The notes under the pieces: model-generated
Databases searched by the model: none
Told to the model about the DNA's origin: nothing
Seen by the model: the letters and a program-made list of their open reading frames with translations, nothing else
Assembly: GCA_016932815.1 (NCBI GenBank)
Contig: JAFGCC010000023.1
Coordinates: 1-55,611, forward strand
Direction of reading: 5' to 3'
From: Microcaldota archaeon
GTDB lineage: Archaea; Micrarchaeota; Micrarchaeia; Anstonellales; Bilamarchaeaceae
DNA: 55,611 nucleotides
Shown here: positions 33,157 through 41,002 of the stretch, piece after piece
How positions within the stretch are numbered: position 1 is the stretch's first letter
Layout: the number at the start of each line of letters is the position of its first letter
Position numbers and translations under genes: made by a program

Positions 33157-33731
33157 ATTTCGGGATAACCGTTTTCCTGTTCCTCTGCTCAATATCGTTC
33201 TTTTATGGGTACCTCACTTATGCGGGGATGCTCTCTGAGGCCCCCTTGCACCTGTGGGTTTTCATTCCCGACTGCCCGCTGTATGTGGGGCTCATGCTAA
33301 TTGTCGTGATGCTGAATCTGAGAAACGAGCTCTTCCGCTTCGTAGTTTCTGTGGGGCTTGCAAAATACGGGCTCTGGACGCTGATGATTTTCCTCCTGTA
33401 TCCCGCGTATTATTTCTCGCCGCCTATGGCATTCAATACCTACGTCCTGTTTGCCGGGCACATCCTAATGGCCCTGGGCGCATTCGTAATAGTGCCCAAA
33501 AGCCCCAAGTTCAAGATTGCCGCCATTGCGCTTGCGTGGTTCCTGCTAAATGATTTCATGGATTATTGGGTGGGCACTATGCCCCGCTTCCCAAGCACCC
33601 ACCTTGGGTTCGTAATCCCGGCCTCAATAGCATTAAGTATTATCTGTGTGTTCGGACTGTTATTGCTAAATCGCCTGCGCGATTCCCCGCTCATTGCGGC
33701 TGTGCGCAGGGCAGTGGTGTATGAAAAATGA
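33153..33731 (+). CDS. DUF1405 family membrane protein
   Basis: 192 residues, GTG start overlapping the upstream stop (GTGA). About six transmembrane segments are visible. Family marks include FYGYLTYAGML...PLHLWVFIPDCPLY near 14-45 and NDFMDYWVGTMPR near 130-142. DUF1405 proteins occur in archaea and Bacillus (YpjA-type); function is unknown. It is tightly coupled to the acyltransferase before it and pepA after it (4-nt overlaps). Confidence 0.88.
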   Translation: MNFGITVFLFLCSISFFYGYLTYAGMLSEAPLHLWVFIPDCPLYVGLMLIVVMLNLRNELFRFVVSVGLAKYGLWTLMIFLLYPAYYFSPPMAFNTYVLFAGHILMALGAFVIVPKSPKFKIAAIALAWFLLNDFMDYWVGTMPRFPSTHLGFVIPASIALSIICVFGLLLLNRLRDSPLIAAVRRAVVYEK

Positions 33732-35206
33732 AAACTGCCTTTGAAAAAAAACCCGTTGAAGAAGTGGATGCGGATTATCTCGTTGTTCCCTGCATAAAGG
33801 GGAGGCTCCCCGAGTGGGTTGCGGAAATACTCAAAGAATGCGGGGCGCAGAAGGATTTCTCCGGGGCCCCCGGGGAAAGCCTGATGCTTCCTCTGCCCAA
33901 GAAGAAGTATTCCAGGCTTCTGCTTATTGGAATGGGAGAGGAGAAAAAACTAAAGAGCGAGGGATTCAGGAGTGCCGGGGGGAAAGCGTTCTCCAGGGTT
34001 TCCAAGGGAGGCTGCTGCCGCTGCGCCCTGTGGATAAACGAGCAGATGGAGCAGGATTACGAAGGAGCCGTTGGCGCGTTCGTCGAAGGATTCGTGCTGC
34101 GCAGCCTAAAGTTGGATGTTTACAAGACTAAAAAAGAAGAAACCGATGAAGAGGAGAATGGCAATGGGGAAGTGGGGGAGCTAGTCGTTGTCGGGGATGA
34201 AGACGTGTCGCGCAGGGTGCGCGAAGCCACTGTGCTAGCCGAATCCCAGAACTATGTGCGCAGGCTTGACCTTGAGCCTTCCAATGTGATGACGCCTTCA
34301 AGGATGGCTGATGAGGCATTGCTGCTTGGCAAAAAATACGACATGGACTGCCGCGTCTACAGCAGGGGGGAACTAGAAAAAAAGGGCATGGGGGGCATAA
34401 TCGCGGTGGGGAAGGGAAGCTCAAAGGAGCCCGTATTCGTGCGCATGGAGTACAACGGGGGGAAGAAGCTGCCGCATATTGCGCTTGTGGGGAAGGCCAT
34501 TACATTTGATTCTGGGGGGATTTCCCTGAAACCCGGCAAGGGCATGGCTGCGATGAAGTACGATAAAAGCGGCGCTCTTGTCCTGATGGGGGTTATGCGG
34601 GCCCTTGCCGAATTGAAAGTGCCCGTACGTGCAACCCTGTTTTTCGGTGCTGCGGAGAATATGCCGGATGGGAACTCCACCAATCCCGGGGATATAATCA
34701 AGGCATACAACGGGAAAACGATTGAGGTCCTCAATACTGATGCGGAGGGGAGGCTCTGCCTTGCGGATGCGGTTTCCTATGCCGCTTCGAAAGAGCCTGA
34801 GTTGATTGTGGACGTTGCAACCCTTACCGGGGCCGCAAACATTGTTTTGGGAAGGCACGGAATATGCATGATGTCCACCGATGATTCTGCAAGCGAGCTC
34901 TTCGAGCGGTGCGGGGAGGAAACTTACGAGCGTGTGTGGCCTTTGCCCCTCTGGGACGAATATACCAAGATGATAAAAAGCGACATCGCGGATGTCAAGA
35001 ATCTCGGGAGCGAAAACGGGGAGGCCGGGACGATTACCGCCGGGATGTTCATAAAGGAGTTCACCGGGGGGCTGCCATGGGTTCATTTGGATATCGCAAG
35101 CGTGGATTTGGTGGAGAGCCCTAATGCATATTTGCCTAAGGGGCCTTCTGCTCGCGGGGTTCGGCTGATTACCTCGTTTGTGCGGAGCTGGGTGCAGAAG
35201 AAGTAG
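33728..35206 (+). CDS. pepA: Leucyl aminopeptidase, M17 family
   Basis: 492 residues. The C-terminal catalytic domain has GKAITFDSGGISLKPG (metal-binding Lys/Asp), KYDKSGA and the family signature NTDAEGRL, with a Zn/Mn two-metal site; the N-terminal macro-like domain covers about 1-160. It cleaves N-terminal residues from peptides in peptide turnover; the family usually forms hexamers. It is the fifth and last gene of the purL operon and overlaps DUF1405 by 4 nt. Confidence 0.96.
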   Translation: MKTAFEKKPVEEVDADYLVVPCIKGRLPEWVAEILKECGAQKDFSGAPGESLMLPLPKKKYSRLLLIGMGEEKKLKSEGFRSAGGKAFSRVSKGGCCRCALWINEQMEQDYEGAVGAFVEGFVLRSLKLDVYKTKKEETDEEENGNGEVGELVVVGDEDVSRRVREATVLAESQNYVRRLDLEPSNVMTPSRMADEALLLGKKYDMDCRVYSRGELEKKGMGGIIAVGKGSSKEPVFVRMEYNGGKKLPHIALVGKAITFDSGGISLKPGKGMAAMKYDKSGALVLMGVMRALAELKVPVRATLFFGAAENMPDGNSTNPGDIIKAYNGKTIEVLNTDAEGRLCLADAVSYAASKEPELIVDVATLTGAANIVLGRHGICMMSTDDSASELFERCGEETYERVWPLPLWDEYTKMIKSDIADVKNLGSENGEAGTITAGMFIKEFTGGLPWVHLDIASVDLVESPNAYLPKGPSARGVRLITSFVRSWVQKK

Positions 35207-35259
35207 GTTTGGGCAACCTTTTTAAGAAGCTGTATTCCGAAGAGTAGGTGGAGAGATAA

Positions 35260-35775
35260 ATGTCGCTTAGGAAATTTGTTGAGTTCGTGTTGCTTATTGG
35301 GATTGTGGTGTTGGTGCAGCCCCTCATTGGGTTTGCATTTGCGCAACAGTATGATTTAGCGATTATCTGGGGAGTGGCTTTCCTATTTTGCCTAGTTACT
35401 TTTATGGTGTTATACCTCCAAGACAAGCAAGACCATGCAGAAGAAGGATACTCTCCATACGTAAATACAAGAATCAAAAAAACTCAAAAAACCAAAAAAC
35501 TCCTTTCTTCTCTTGGGGAGTTGTGTGTATTAGACCCAGGATTATCTATACGCTCAAATGAGGAAAAGATATTGTTGGAGAAAGATAGCCCTGTATCGAA
35601 AACAAGGCTTGTGTACTCTGCTGATGTGGGAACGGTAATCTCAAACCGCTATTCCGTTTCTGGATGGGGGTGGGCAATATTGATTTTGCTTTTCCCGTTG
35701 TCTCTCTTGTTCTATGTGTGGCATTCTAATGAAGAGAAAACCCGGCTCAGGGAACTTCTTTCAGAGTGTTTGTGA
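35260..35775 (+). CDS. Hypothetical membrane protein with three TM segments
   Basis: 171 residues. Two transmembrane segments lie near 8-27 and 34-53 and one near 136-153 (WGWAILILLFPLSLLFYVW). Between them is a ~80-residue loop with basic KKTQKTKKLLSSLG. AT-richer than its neighbours. A TATA CCTTTTTAAG (35217-35226) and GGTGGAG in front support expression. No family was recognised. It opens the accessory block 35260-40992. Confidence 0.65.
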   Translation: MSLRKFVEFVLLIGIVVLVQPLIGFAFAQQYDLAIIWGVAFLFCLVTFMVLYLQDKQDHAEEGYSPYVNTRIKKTQKTKKLLSSLGELCVLDPGLSIRSNEEKILLEKDSPVSKTRLVYSADVGTVISNRYSVSGWGWAILILLFPLSLLFYVWHSNEEKTRLRELLSECL

Positions 35776-35825
35776 TTTGGGGATAAATGCAATCTTATTA
35801 ATATGTTTCCCCACCCGATATCACT

Positions 35826-38800
35826 ATGAACTCCATAAAATGGAGCATATTCCTTCTGGGATTTGTTGCACTAAGTTGCTGCCTGTTCGGTGCACCTGAG
35901 TATTACCCTAGAATGTGGGAGGACAGTGGCTGGATGGCATCCCATCCCTACTTTCTCAGTATAAATCCAATAATAGATACTGAGATTATAGATGATCAAC
36001 TTGAACTTGCCCTCAATCAAAGCATACCGACCTTTCAAGATGGATTGGATGAGATGAATCTTAGTGGAGTGTTGGTTTCTTCCGAGGGGAAGGACCAGAA
36101 TATAATAAACGCTATGAAGTACCGGGAATATGCTGCCGATATCTCTCTTACCATTGAAGATTTTCCAGCTGCAGGGGTGCCCATAAAAACAATGTTGGAT
36201 GTTTGGACATACCCGGGAGAATGGACACTTTGTGTTAATTATTCTCTACTTGCCCTAGAGGAGCGCGGAACAACTCTCAACTCAATAAACGATGAATACG
36301 GAGCAGAGCGCCAGAAATTCATAGATGGAGGGGCATGCGGAGCAGGATACGCGGGGGCGGGAACAGAGTACTGTGGGATGGGAGAAGTTGACGTAATGTG
36401 CGATTACTCAAATATGACCGAGGATATCCCCAGATTCGACTGGTATTATGATTGTATACTCAGACATAATGCTGCCATCGGCATCATGGCGGACAAACTA
36501 GTGGAAATAGAAGATGCATACACAGATGTGGAACTCCTCTGCGACCAAACCGTTGTGGAAATAACCGCCAGGCGGGGGGCAGCGGAAGGAGCCATGGCAG
36601 AATTGGAAAGTGAAGAGCTAGACCACATTTACAAAAGCGCAGAAGAAAGTGCAAGCGCAACGGCTCTCGGGTTGGGGAATGAATACGCGAGGCTCGTTGA
36701 AATAATGGAATTGGCAGATGACGCGGCACTTTCCGCTGGTTTTGGGCATACCCATAAAGGAGAAACCAACTGGATGGAAAAATGCCTAATGGATGGAGGA
36801 ACTGCGATTGGGGCATATAATGAAATCCTTGACAGCACAGTCTTAGAGGAAGCAGAAGAGATTGTAAATTCTCGGGGGAAAGAAGCGCATCTTGCGCTGG
36901 TGGATGCGGCCGTTGTGGAAGACAATCTCGGGGATGCCGGAAGAAGCGTGCTTGAAACGGCCAAAAAAGAATGTGAAGAAGGAGATGACGTTGATTCCCC
37001 CTTGGGAGAGCGGTTTGGCTCTTATTCGAAATGCCTCCTTCATGCACAGCTTGCAATAGAATCCGCAGAGGGGGGAGAAGACATAATAACCGCCCAGAGG
37101 GAAACGGACCTGGGTCTGGTAGAGGGCATCCTCGATAGGGCAAAGAAAGACGGCATAGACGTCCTAAACGAAGAGAGGATGCTTTCTGCATTATCCGCCA
37201 CAAATGATCCGGACTATATGGGGATAGTTGAGGGCATACGAGAGGGAGTGCTTGCAAAAGCGGAATACAAATACCCCAACCTGGAAGCCCAAAGAAGCGA
37301 ACTGCTCTCCTGGATTTCCATGAAGGAGGGCTCTTTTGGGTATCTGGAAACCTGGTTTGAAAAGGAGGAGTGCTACACCCGTGGCGAACTTGATTATATG
37401 TGCGCGCTTGGGAGCCTCCTAGACATCCAAGATTCGTACGAAGAGATAAGAGCGGACATAGAAGCGAACAAGGACGTCTTTGTGGGAGAGAGGATGTTGG
37501 TTGGCTATTCGCAGCAGATAGGGATTGTGGAGCTTGATGAAAAAAGCGAGGTATATCTGTACGTGGAAGCTTCAAACCCCCTCCCTTTTTCCGCAGAGGG
37601 GGTTGTGCTGGATATCACAACCGATTTTGATTTTAGGAAAGTGGATATCCTAGAAGGTTCAGAAAACGTGAGCGTAGTCCTTGGCAACCGGGGCGGGATA
37701 GAGATACACCTCTCAGAAATCGGTGCGAAGGAAACGCAGCTTATAGTGTTTAAGCGGGAGGAGATTGTCTGCAGGATTGTTGAATACGAAGAAACCGCAT
37801 ACGGGGATGCTTATGGGGGGGCGGCCGTGCTTCAGGAAGCGGAAGCCTACTGCAATTGTCCCGTGGAAGGGCTGGTTCTCGGAGAGCCTTTTGAAGCGGG
37901 TGGCAAGGTTGCCCTAAATGGCATTGAAGTGGAGGTCAATTCGCTAGGGGGGATGGACAAGAGCATGGGGGAAGGAAAACACGAGATTGCAGTTGAGAGT
38001 TACGATTATGGGGCATACAACGTGGATAGGGAAGTGGCATTCGTGAGTTCCTTGGGCACCGAAACTGCTGTGGAACTATTCTTTATTTTCCATCCCCAGA
38101 GGGACCTAGAGTACATAACCTTCTCAAGCAACGAGGCGGCAAAGGATTTGGAAGACTTGGAAATATTCGGGTACACCGGAGAGAGGATTGAGGACAAGAA
38201 AGTGATAGGAAACAGCACGATTTTCTTCAAGGTGAAAAATCTCGTTGGGGGAAGGGATGCCAAGGTAAGAGTATCTTATGAGATAAGCGACATCGAGGGT
38301 TTCGTAAAGGAAGCCATACAGGAGTACTCCCAAGAGGACCTTACCGCATCGGAAGAAAGCCTTCTGGAGGATGCGAGAAGCAGCACTTTCATAGGAGACT
38401 ACCCTGAAGCATATTCTTCGCTTGAAGAACTGCGGGGGCTTCTGGAGAAACGGGGGAAGGAGCATACCAATGCCCTTGAAAAAGATGCGGAAATCAGGGA
38501 GAAGATATCCTCGCGCATAACTGAACTCGAAAGCGCTCTTTCTTTTGCAGAGGGCCTGGGAGTGGATAATGGATACGTTACTGAAATAGAAGCTCGCCTT
38601 GGGGAACTGCACGATAGCCTGGAAACGGAAGTGCCAGAAGGTGCGACGGTAGGTCCGCTTGAAGCGGTTGACCTTGGATGGGAGAAAAAAGAGCTAACCA
38701 AGATTTCCAAGGAGCTTCTCTCCCTTGAAAACAAACTCAAAAGCAGGTGGCTTGAGCTTGGGGCGCATGATTTGGAAATGGAAGAAATCATAGAAGACGT

Positions 38801-39518
38801 TGAATCAAAAAACAGCCAGTTCGCAGGGACCCTTGATTTTGAAGATGCGATGGAGGCATTTTACCTAATTGAAATGGGGGAGGGGAGGCTCTGGGAACTT
38901 GAGAAAGAACACGAGGCGGCCATGGAGGGGAAAAGGCTGGAATTGGGAGAATACGTGAACCAGGCATACGGACTATTAATCGGATATGAAGAAGAGTATT
39001 CTGCAGCCGACGGCACCCATCTAGAGAGCCTCTTTCCTAGAAGCCCAAGCGAGCTAAAGAAGGAATTGAAGGAGATTTCCTCTTCGGATGACTTTGAAGA
39101 GGGAATCCTGCAGACAACCGAGATTATTTCCTCCATGGAGAAGCTGGACACGGTGCTGGAGGAAGAGGGAAAGAGATTGGAGGAAGAGGTCCTTGCCCTC
39201 TATGCCAATATCAAAGAAGAGCTGCCTGAAGCCGATTCGGAATCGGTCCTTAGATCCCTTGAGGCGGCCAGAGCGTATCGCAGCGAAGGAGAGTATGTCC
39301 TGGCGATAAAGAGCCTTGAAACGGGGATTTCTAAACTCGAAAATTTCGAGAAAGAGGAAAGCGGAATCCTGGTCCTTGCGATTACCGGGCTCCTGATTTT
39401 GGGTGTAATCGGTTTGTATCTTGCAAATGACAAGCTCCCAGAAGGAATCCTCCCCCAGAAGTTTATTGGGGGAAAGAAGGAAGGGAAAAAATACCGCAAA
39501 CTAAAGAGGGAGAACTGA
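35826..39518 (+). CDS. Giant helical surface protein with C-terminal anchor
   Basis: 1230 residues. The signal peptide is residues 1-22 (LLGFVALSCCLFGA, possibly lipidated). Extracellular residues about 30-550 are Glu/Ala-rich helical segments with scattered cysteines. A beta-rich centre spans about 560-830 (VYLYVEASNPLPFSAEGVVLDITTDFDF). Long coiled-coil helices cover 840-1180 (LEKRGKEHTNALEKDAEIREKISSRITELESAL). A transmembrane segment (GILVLAITGLLILGVIGLYLA) near 1183-1203 and a Lys-rich tail end it. Its size suggests a filament or adhesion role, but I recognise no family. TATA TATTAATAT lies about 26 nt before the ATG. Confidence 0.75.
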   Translation: MNSIKWSIFLLGFVALSCCLFGAPEYYPRMWEDSGWMASHPYFLSINPIIDTEIIDDQLELALNQSIPTFQDGLDEMNLSGVLVSSEGKDQNIINAMKYREYAADISLTIEDFPAAGVPIKTMLDVWTYPGEWTLCVNYSLLALEERGTTLNSINDEYGAERQKFIDGGACGAGYAGAGTEYCGMGEVDVMCDYSNMTEDIPRFDWYYDCILRHNAAIGIMADKLVEIEDAYTDVELLCDQTVVEITARRGAAEGAMAELESEELDHIYKSAEESASATALGLGNEYARLVEIMELADDAALSAGFGHTHKGETNWMEKCLMDGGTAIGAYNEILDSTVLEEAEEIVNSRGKEAHLALVDAAVVEDNLGDAGRSVLETAKKECEEGDDVDSPLGERFGSYSKCLLHAQLAIESAEGGEDIITAQRETDLGLVEGILDRAKKDGIDVLNEERMLSALSATNDPDYMGIVEGIREGVLAKAEYKYPNLEAQRSELLSWISMKEGSFGYLETWFEKEECYTRGELDYMCALGSLLDIQDSYEEIRADIEANKDVFVGERMLVGYSQQIGIVELDEKSEVYLYVEASNPLPFSAEGVVLDITTDFDFRKVDILEGSENVSVVLGNRGGIEIHLSEIGAKETQLIVFKREEIVCRIVEYEETAYGDAYGGAAVLQEAEAYCNCPVEGLVLGEPFEAGGKVALNGIEVEVNSLGGMDKSMGEGKHEIAVESYDYGAYNVDREVAFVSSLGTETAVELFFIFHPQRDLEYITFSSNEAAKDLEDLEIFGYTGERIEDKKVIGNSTIFFKVKNLVGGRDAKVRVSYEISDIEGFVKEAIQEYSQEDLTASEESLLEDARSSTFIGDYPEAYSSLEELRGLLEKRGKEHTNALEKDAEIREKISSRITELESALSFAEGLGVDNGYVTEIEARLGELHDSLETEVPEGATVGPLEAVDLGWEKKELTKISKELLSLENKLKSRWLELGAHDLEMEEIIEDVESKNSQFAGTLDFEDAMEAFYLIEMGEGRLWELEKEHEAAMEGKRLELGEYVNQAYGLLIGYEEEYSAADGTHLESLFPRSPSELKKELKEISSSDDFEEGILQTTEIISSMEKLDTVLEEEGKRLEEEVLALYANIKEELPEADSESVLRSLEAARAYRSEGEYVLAIKSLETGISKLENFEKEESGILVLAITGLLILGVIGLYLANDKLPEGILPQKFIGGKKEGKKYRKLKREN

Positions 39519-39630
39519 GTGTAGGATGCAACAAAAATACCAATACCTCCCCACAAACTATAAGTACACTCCTTTTTCAGATTTCTTCGCACCAGTAAGC
39601 TTTTTATTCGATTCCCGCGTTGGAGTGCAC

Positions 39631-40413
39631 ATGAAGAAATTCCTCGCTATGATGCTGCTTCTTGCGGCTTCGGTTTATGCAGAAGATATCGCAGAAGTCA
39701 TAGACTGCAAAAGCTACTGCGACCCCATGGGAAATCCATACGTTGAGCAAGACCACGTAGAATGGTTTAGTTCGGACGAATGGGGCTGGAAAGAGGAATA
39801 CGAATATGAGCACAGGTCCGATGTGAACTGCAGTTCGGTAATGTTCTGCGAGGCTTTCTGCTGGGTTGAATACTACTACCCTCCACACCCATCAACCGAC
39901 GCCGAGAGGGCCGAAGCAATTGCCAGCTACAAGGAGATGGCAGATGAACATCTCGCTTTGCCGGAGGGTTACTGTGGGAAGAGAGTGAATAAGTGGAACG
40001 GGGTAACCCAAGCCTATGGATACGCCGGAAAATATTCGAACGAAATGGGGGCGTATGTTGATGCTGCAGAAGCCTACTATCTGGAGGGCAGCTATTACGA
40101 AGACATGTATGCGGAGGGCTTTGAGAAGGCGACATATGCGGATGCCCTCCCCCTAGCTGCAAACGCTTATCGGATGTCCGGAAAGGCATATTGCAGCGCT
40201 GGGTTGGATGAGGAAGCGCACGTACAATTTGAGAGTGCGAGAAGGGTTTATCGGAGCCTGGGAACCATGGATGAGCAATGGATTGGCGGGCTCGTGGATG
40301 ATGAAGAGTGCGGCAAATACGCGGAGCCTGAAAGCTGTTCAAGCGCGTTTATACTAATAGGGGCTGCTGCGGCTTCCATATTCTCGGTTGGGAGGGGAAA
40401 AATTACCACTTAA
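39631..40413 (+). CDS. Secreted Cys-rich protein with TPR-like helices
   Basis: 260 residues from ATG 39631; the earlier in-frame start adds residues that do not fit in front of the signal peptide. Signal peptide 1-17 (MKKFLAMMLLLAASVYA). A Cys-rich segment (CKSYCDPMG, CSSVMFCEAFCW) is followed by tetratricopeptide-like helix pairs (AYVDAAEAYYLEGSYYEDMY, ADALPLAANAYRMSGKAYCSAG, EEAHVQFESARRVYRSLG). A short C-terminal hydrophobic segment (AFILIGAAAASIFSVG) may anchor it. It probably works with the giant surface protein just upstream. The last 11 nt overlap the opposite-strand pseudogene. Confidence 0.75.
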   Translation: MKKFLAMMLLLAASVYAEDIAEVIDCKSYCDPMGNPYVEQDHVEWFSSDEWGWKEEYEYEHRSDVNCSSVMFCEAFCWVEYYYPPHPSTDAERAEAIASYKEMADEHLALPEGYCGKRVNKWNGVTQAYGYAGKYSNEMGAYVDAAEAYYLEGSYYEDMYAEGFEKATYADALPLAANAYRMSGKAYCSAGLDEEAHVQFESARRVYRSLGTMDEQWIGGLVDDEECGKYAEPESCSSAFILIGAAAASIFSVGRGKITT

Positions 40414-40697
40414 CCTTGGGAATCCTCCCCTTGTAAAGCTCAAACAAGCAGTAAAGAAGGAAAAAACACAGCATAATGAAAACTATAGCTGCCGTCTTTG
40501 CCTTTCCCTCCAATTCCCCTAGAGTCCATCTACTCCAGCGGATAGGTCCTCCCCCCACGATCTCTAGGCTTCTTTTCGGTTTCCCCTTGCCTTTTGATTC
40601 CTACAACCAGATTATCCTTATCGCAGGATACGGAAAACCTTCGCTTGTCGTCTTTGTGGCTGTATGGCCATTCCCTTTCTTCCATGCTACCCGACAT
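40403..40697 (-). pseudogene. Small membrane protein gene broken by a frameshift in a G6 run
   Basis: The gene starts at ATG 40697. Frame 1 gives MSGSMEEREWPYSHKDD and continues through RFSVSCDKDNLVVGIKRQGE to a stop. Frame 2 carries the rest: PIRWSRWTLGELEGKAKTA, a transmembrane segment (AIVFIMLCFFLLYCLFELY) and PKVKW, stopping at 40403. The frames join if one base of the six-C run at 40551-40556 (G6 on this strand) is removed, giving 97 residues. A leaderless promoter TATTTATAAC (about 40719-40730) precedes it. Either a true frameshift, slippage or a sequence error. Confidence 0.6.
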
Positions 40698-40718
40698 GGT
40701 AGATTATTGGATGAAAAA

Positions 40719-40777
40719 GTTATAAATACATTAGATAGATTAGATACGATAGATAATTACAAACGGACTTTATAAGC
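40719..40777. promoter_or_regulatory. Divergent promoters with AGAT-type direct repeats
   Basis: TATA TATTTATAAC for the leftward gene (40719-40730) and ACTTTATAAG for the rightward AbrB-like gene (40768-40777) face away from each other. Between them, 40731-40759 repeats the unit TAGATA (TTAGATAGATTAGATACG, then ATAGATAATTA). This is a likely binding region for the AbrB-like protein. Confidence 0.55.
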
Positions 40778-40797
40778 CTAATATATCTAGTCCAGTT

Positions 40798-40992
40798 ATG
40801 AGTTTGCCAGGGGGCTTGGAAGCTTTACGGAAGATTGTAAAAACCGGAAGCGGACTATCTGTATTCATTACGAGAGAAGCTAGACGGCTGAAACTGAAGA
40901 AGGGAGACTACGTCCACGTTTCCACTAGAAAAGAGGGGGGAGAAGAATTGATTGTGCTCAAGAAAGTGGACATAAGCAAGTTAATGGGTTGA
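40798..40992 (+). CDS. AbrB/SpoVT-type DNA-binding protein
   Basis: 64 residues. The swapped-hairpin pattern is TGSGLSVFITREARRLKLKKGDYVHVSTRKEGGEELIVLKKV, where G-S-V-x-T/I-x-x-A-R-x-L-x-L-K-x-G-D is the AbrB core. Such proteins bind DNA as dimers, and many are antitoxins or transition-state regulators. No toxin partner follows on the same strand; the helicase downstream is convergent. TATA lies 21-30 nt before the ATG, so the transcript is leaderless. Autoregulation through the repeats upstream is likely. Confidence 0.88.
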   Translation: MSLPGGLEALRKIVKTGSGLSVFITREARRLKLKKGDYVHVSTRKEGGEELIVLKKVDISKLMG

Positions 40993-41002
40993 TGGGGAAG
41001 CC

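Noticed and set aside
40476-40775. A 99-residue plus-strand frame between the TPR-like gene and the AbrB-like gene
   Set aside because: It has no promoter, no ribosome-binding site and a Pro/Phe-rich sequence without pattern; the minus strand holds a better (frameshifted) gene.
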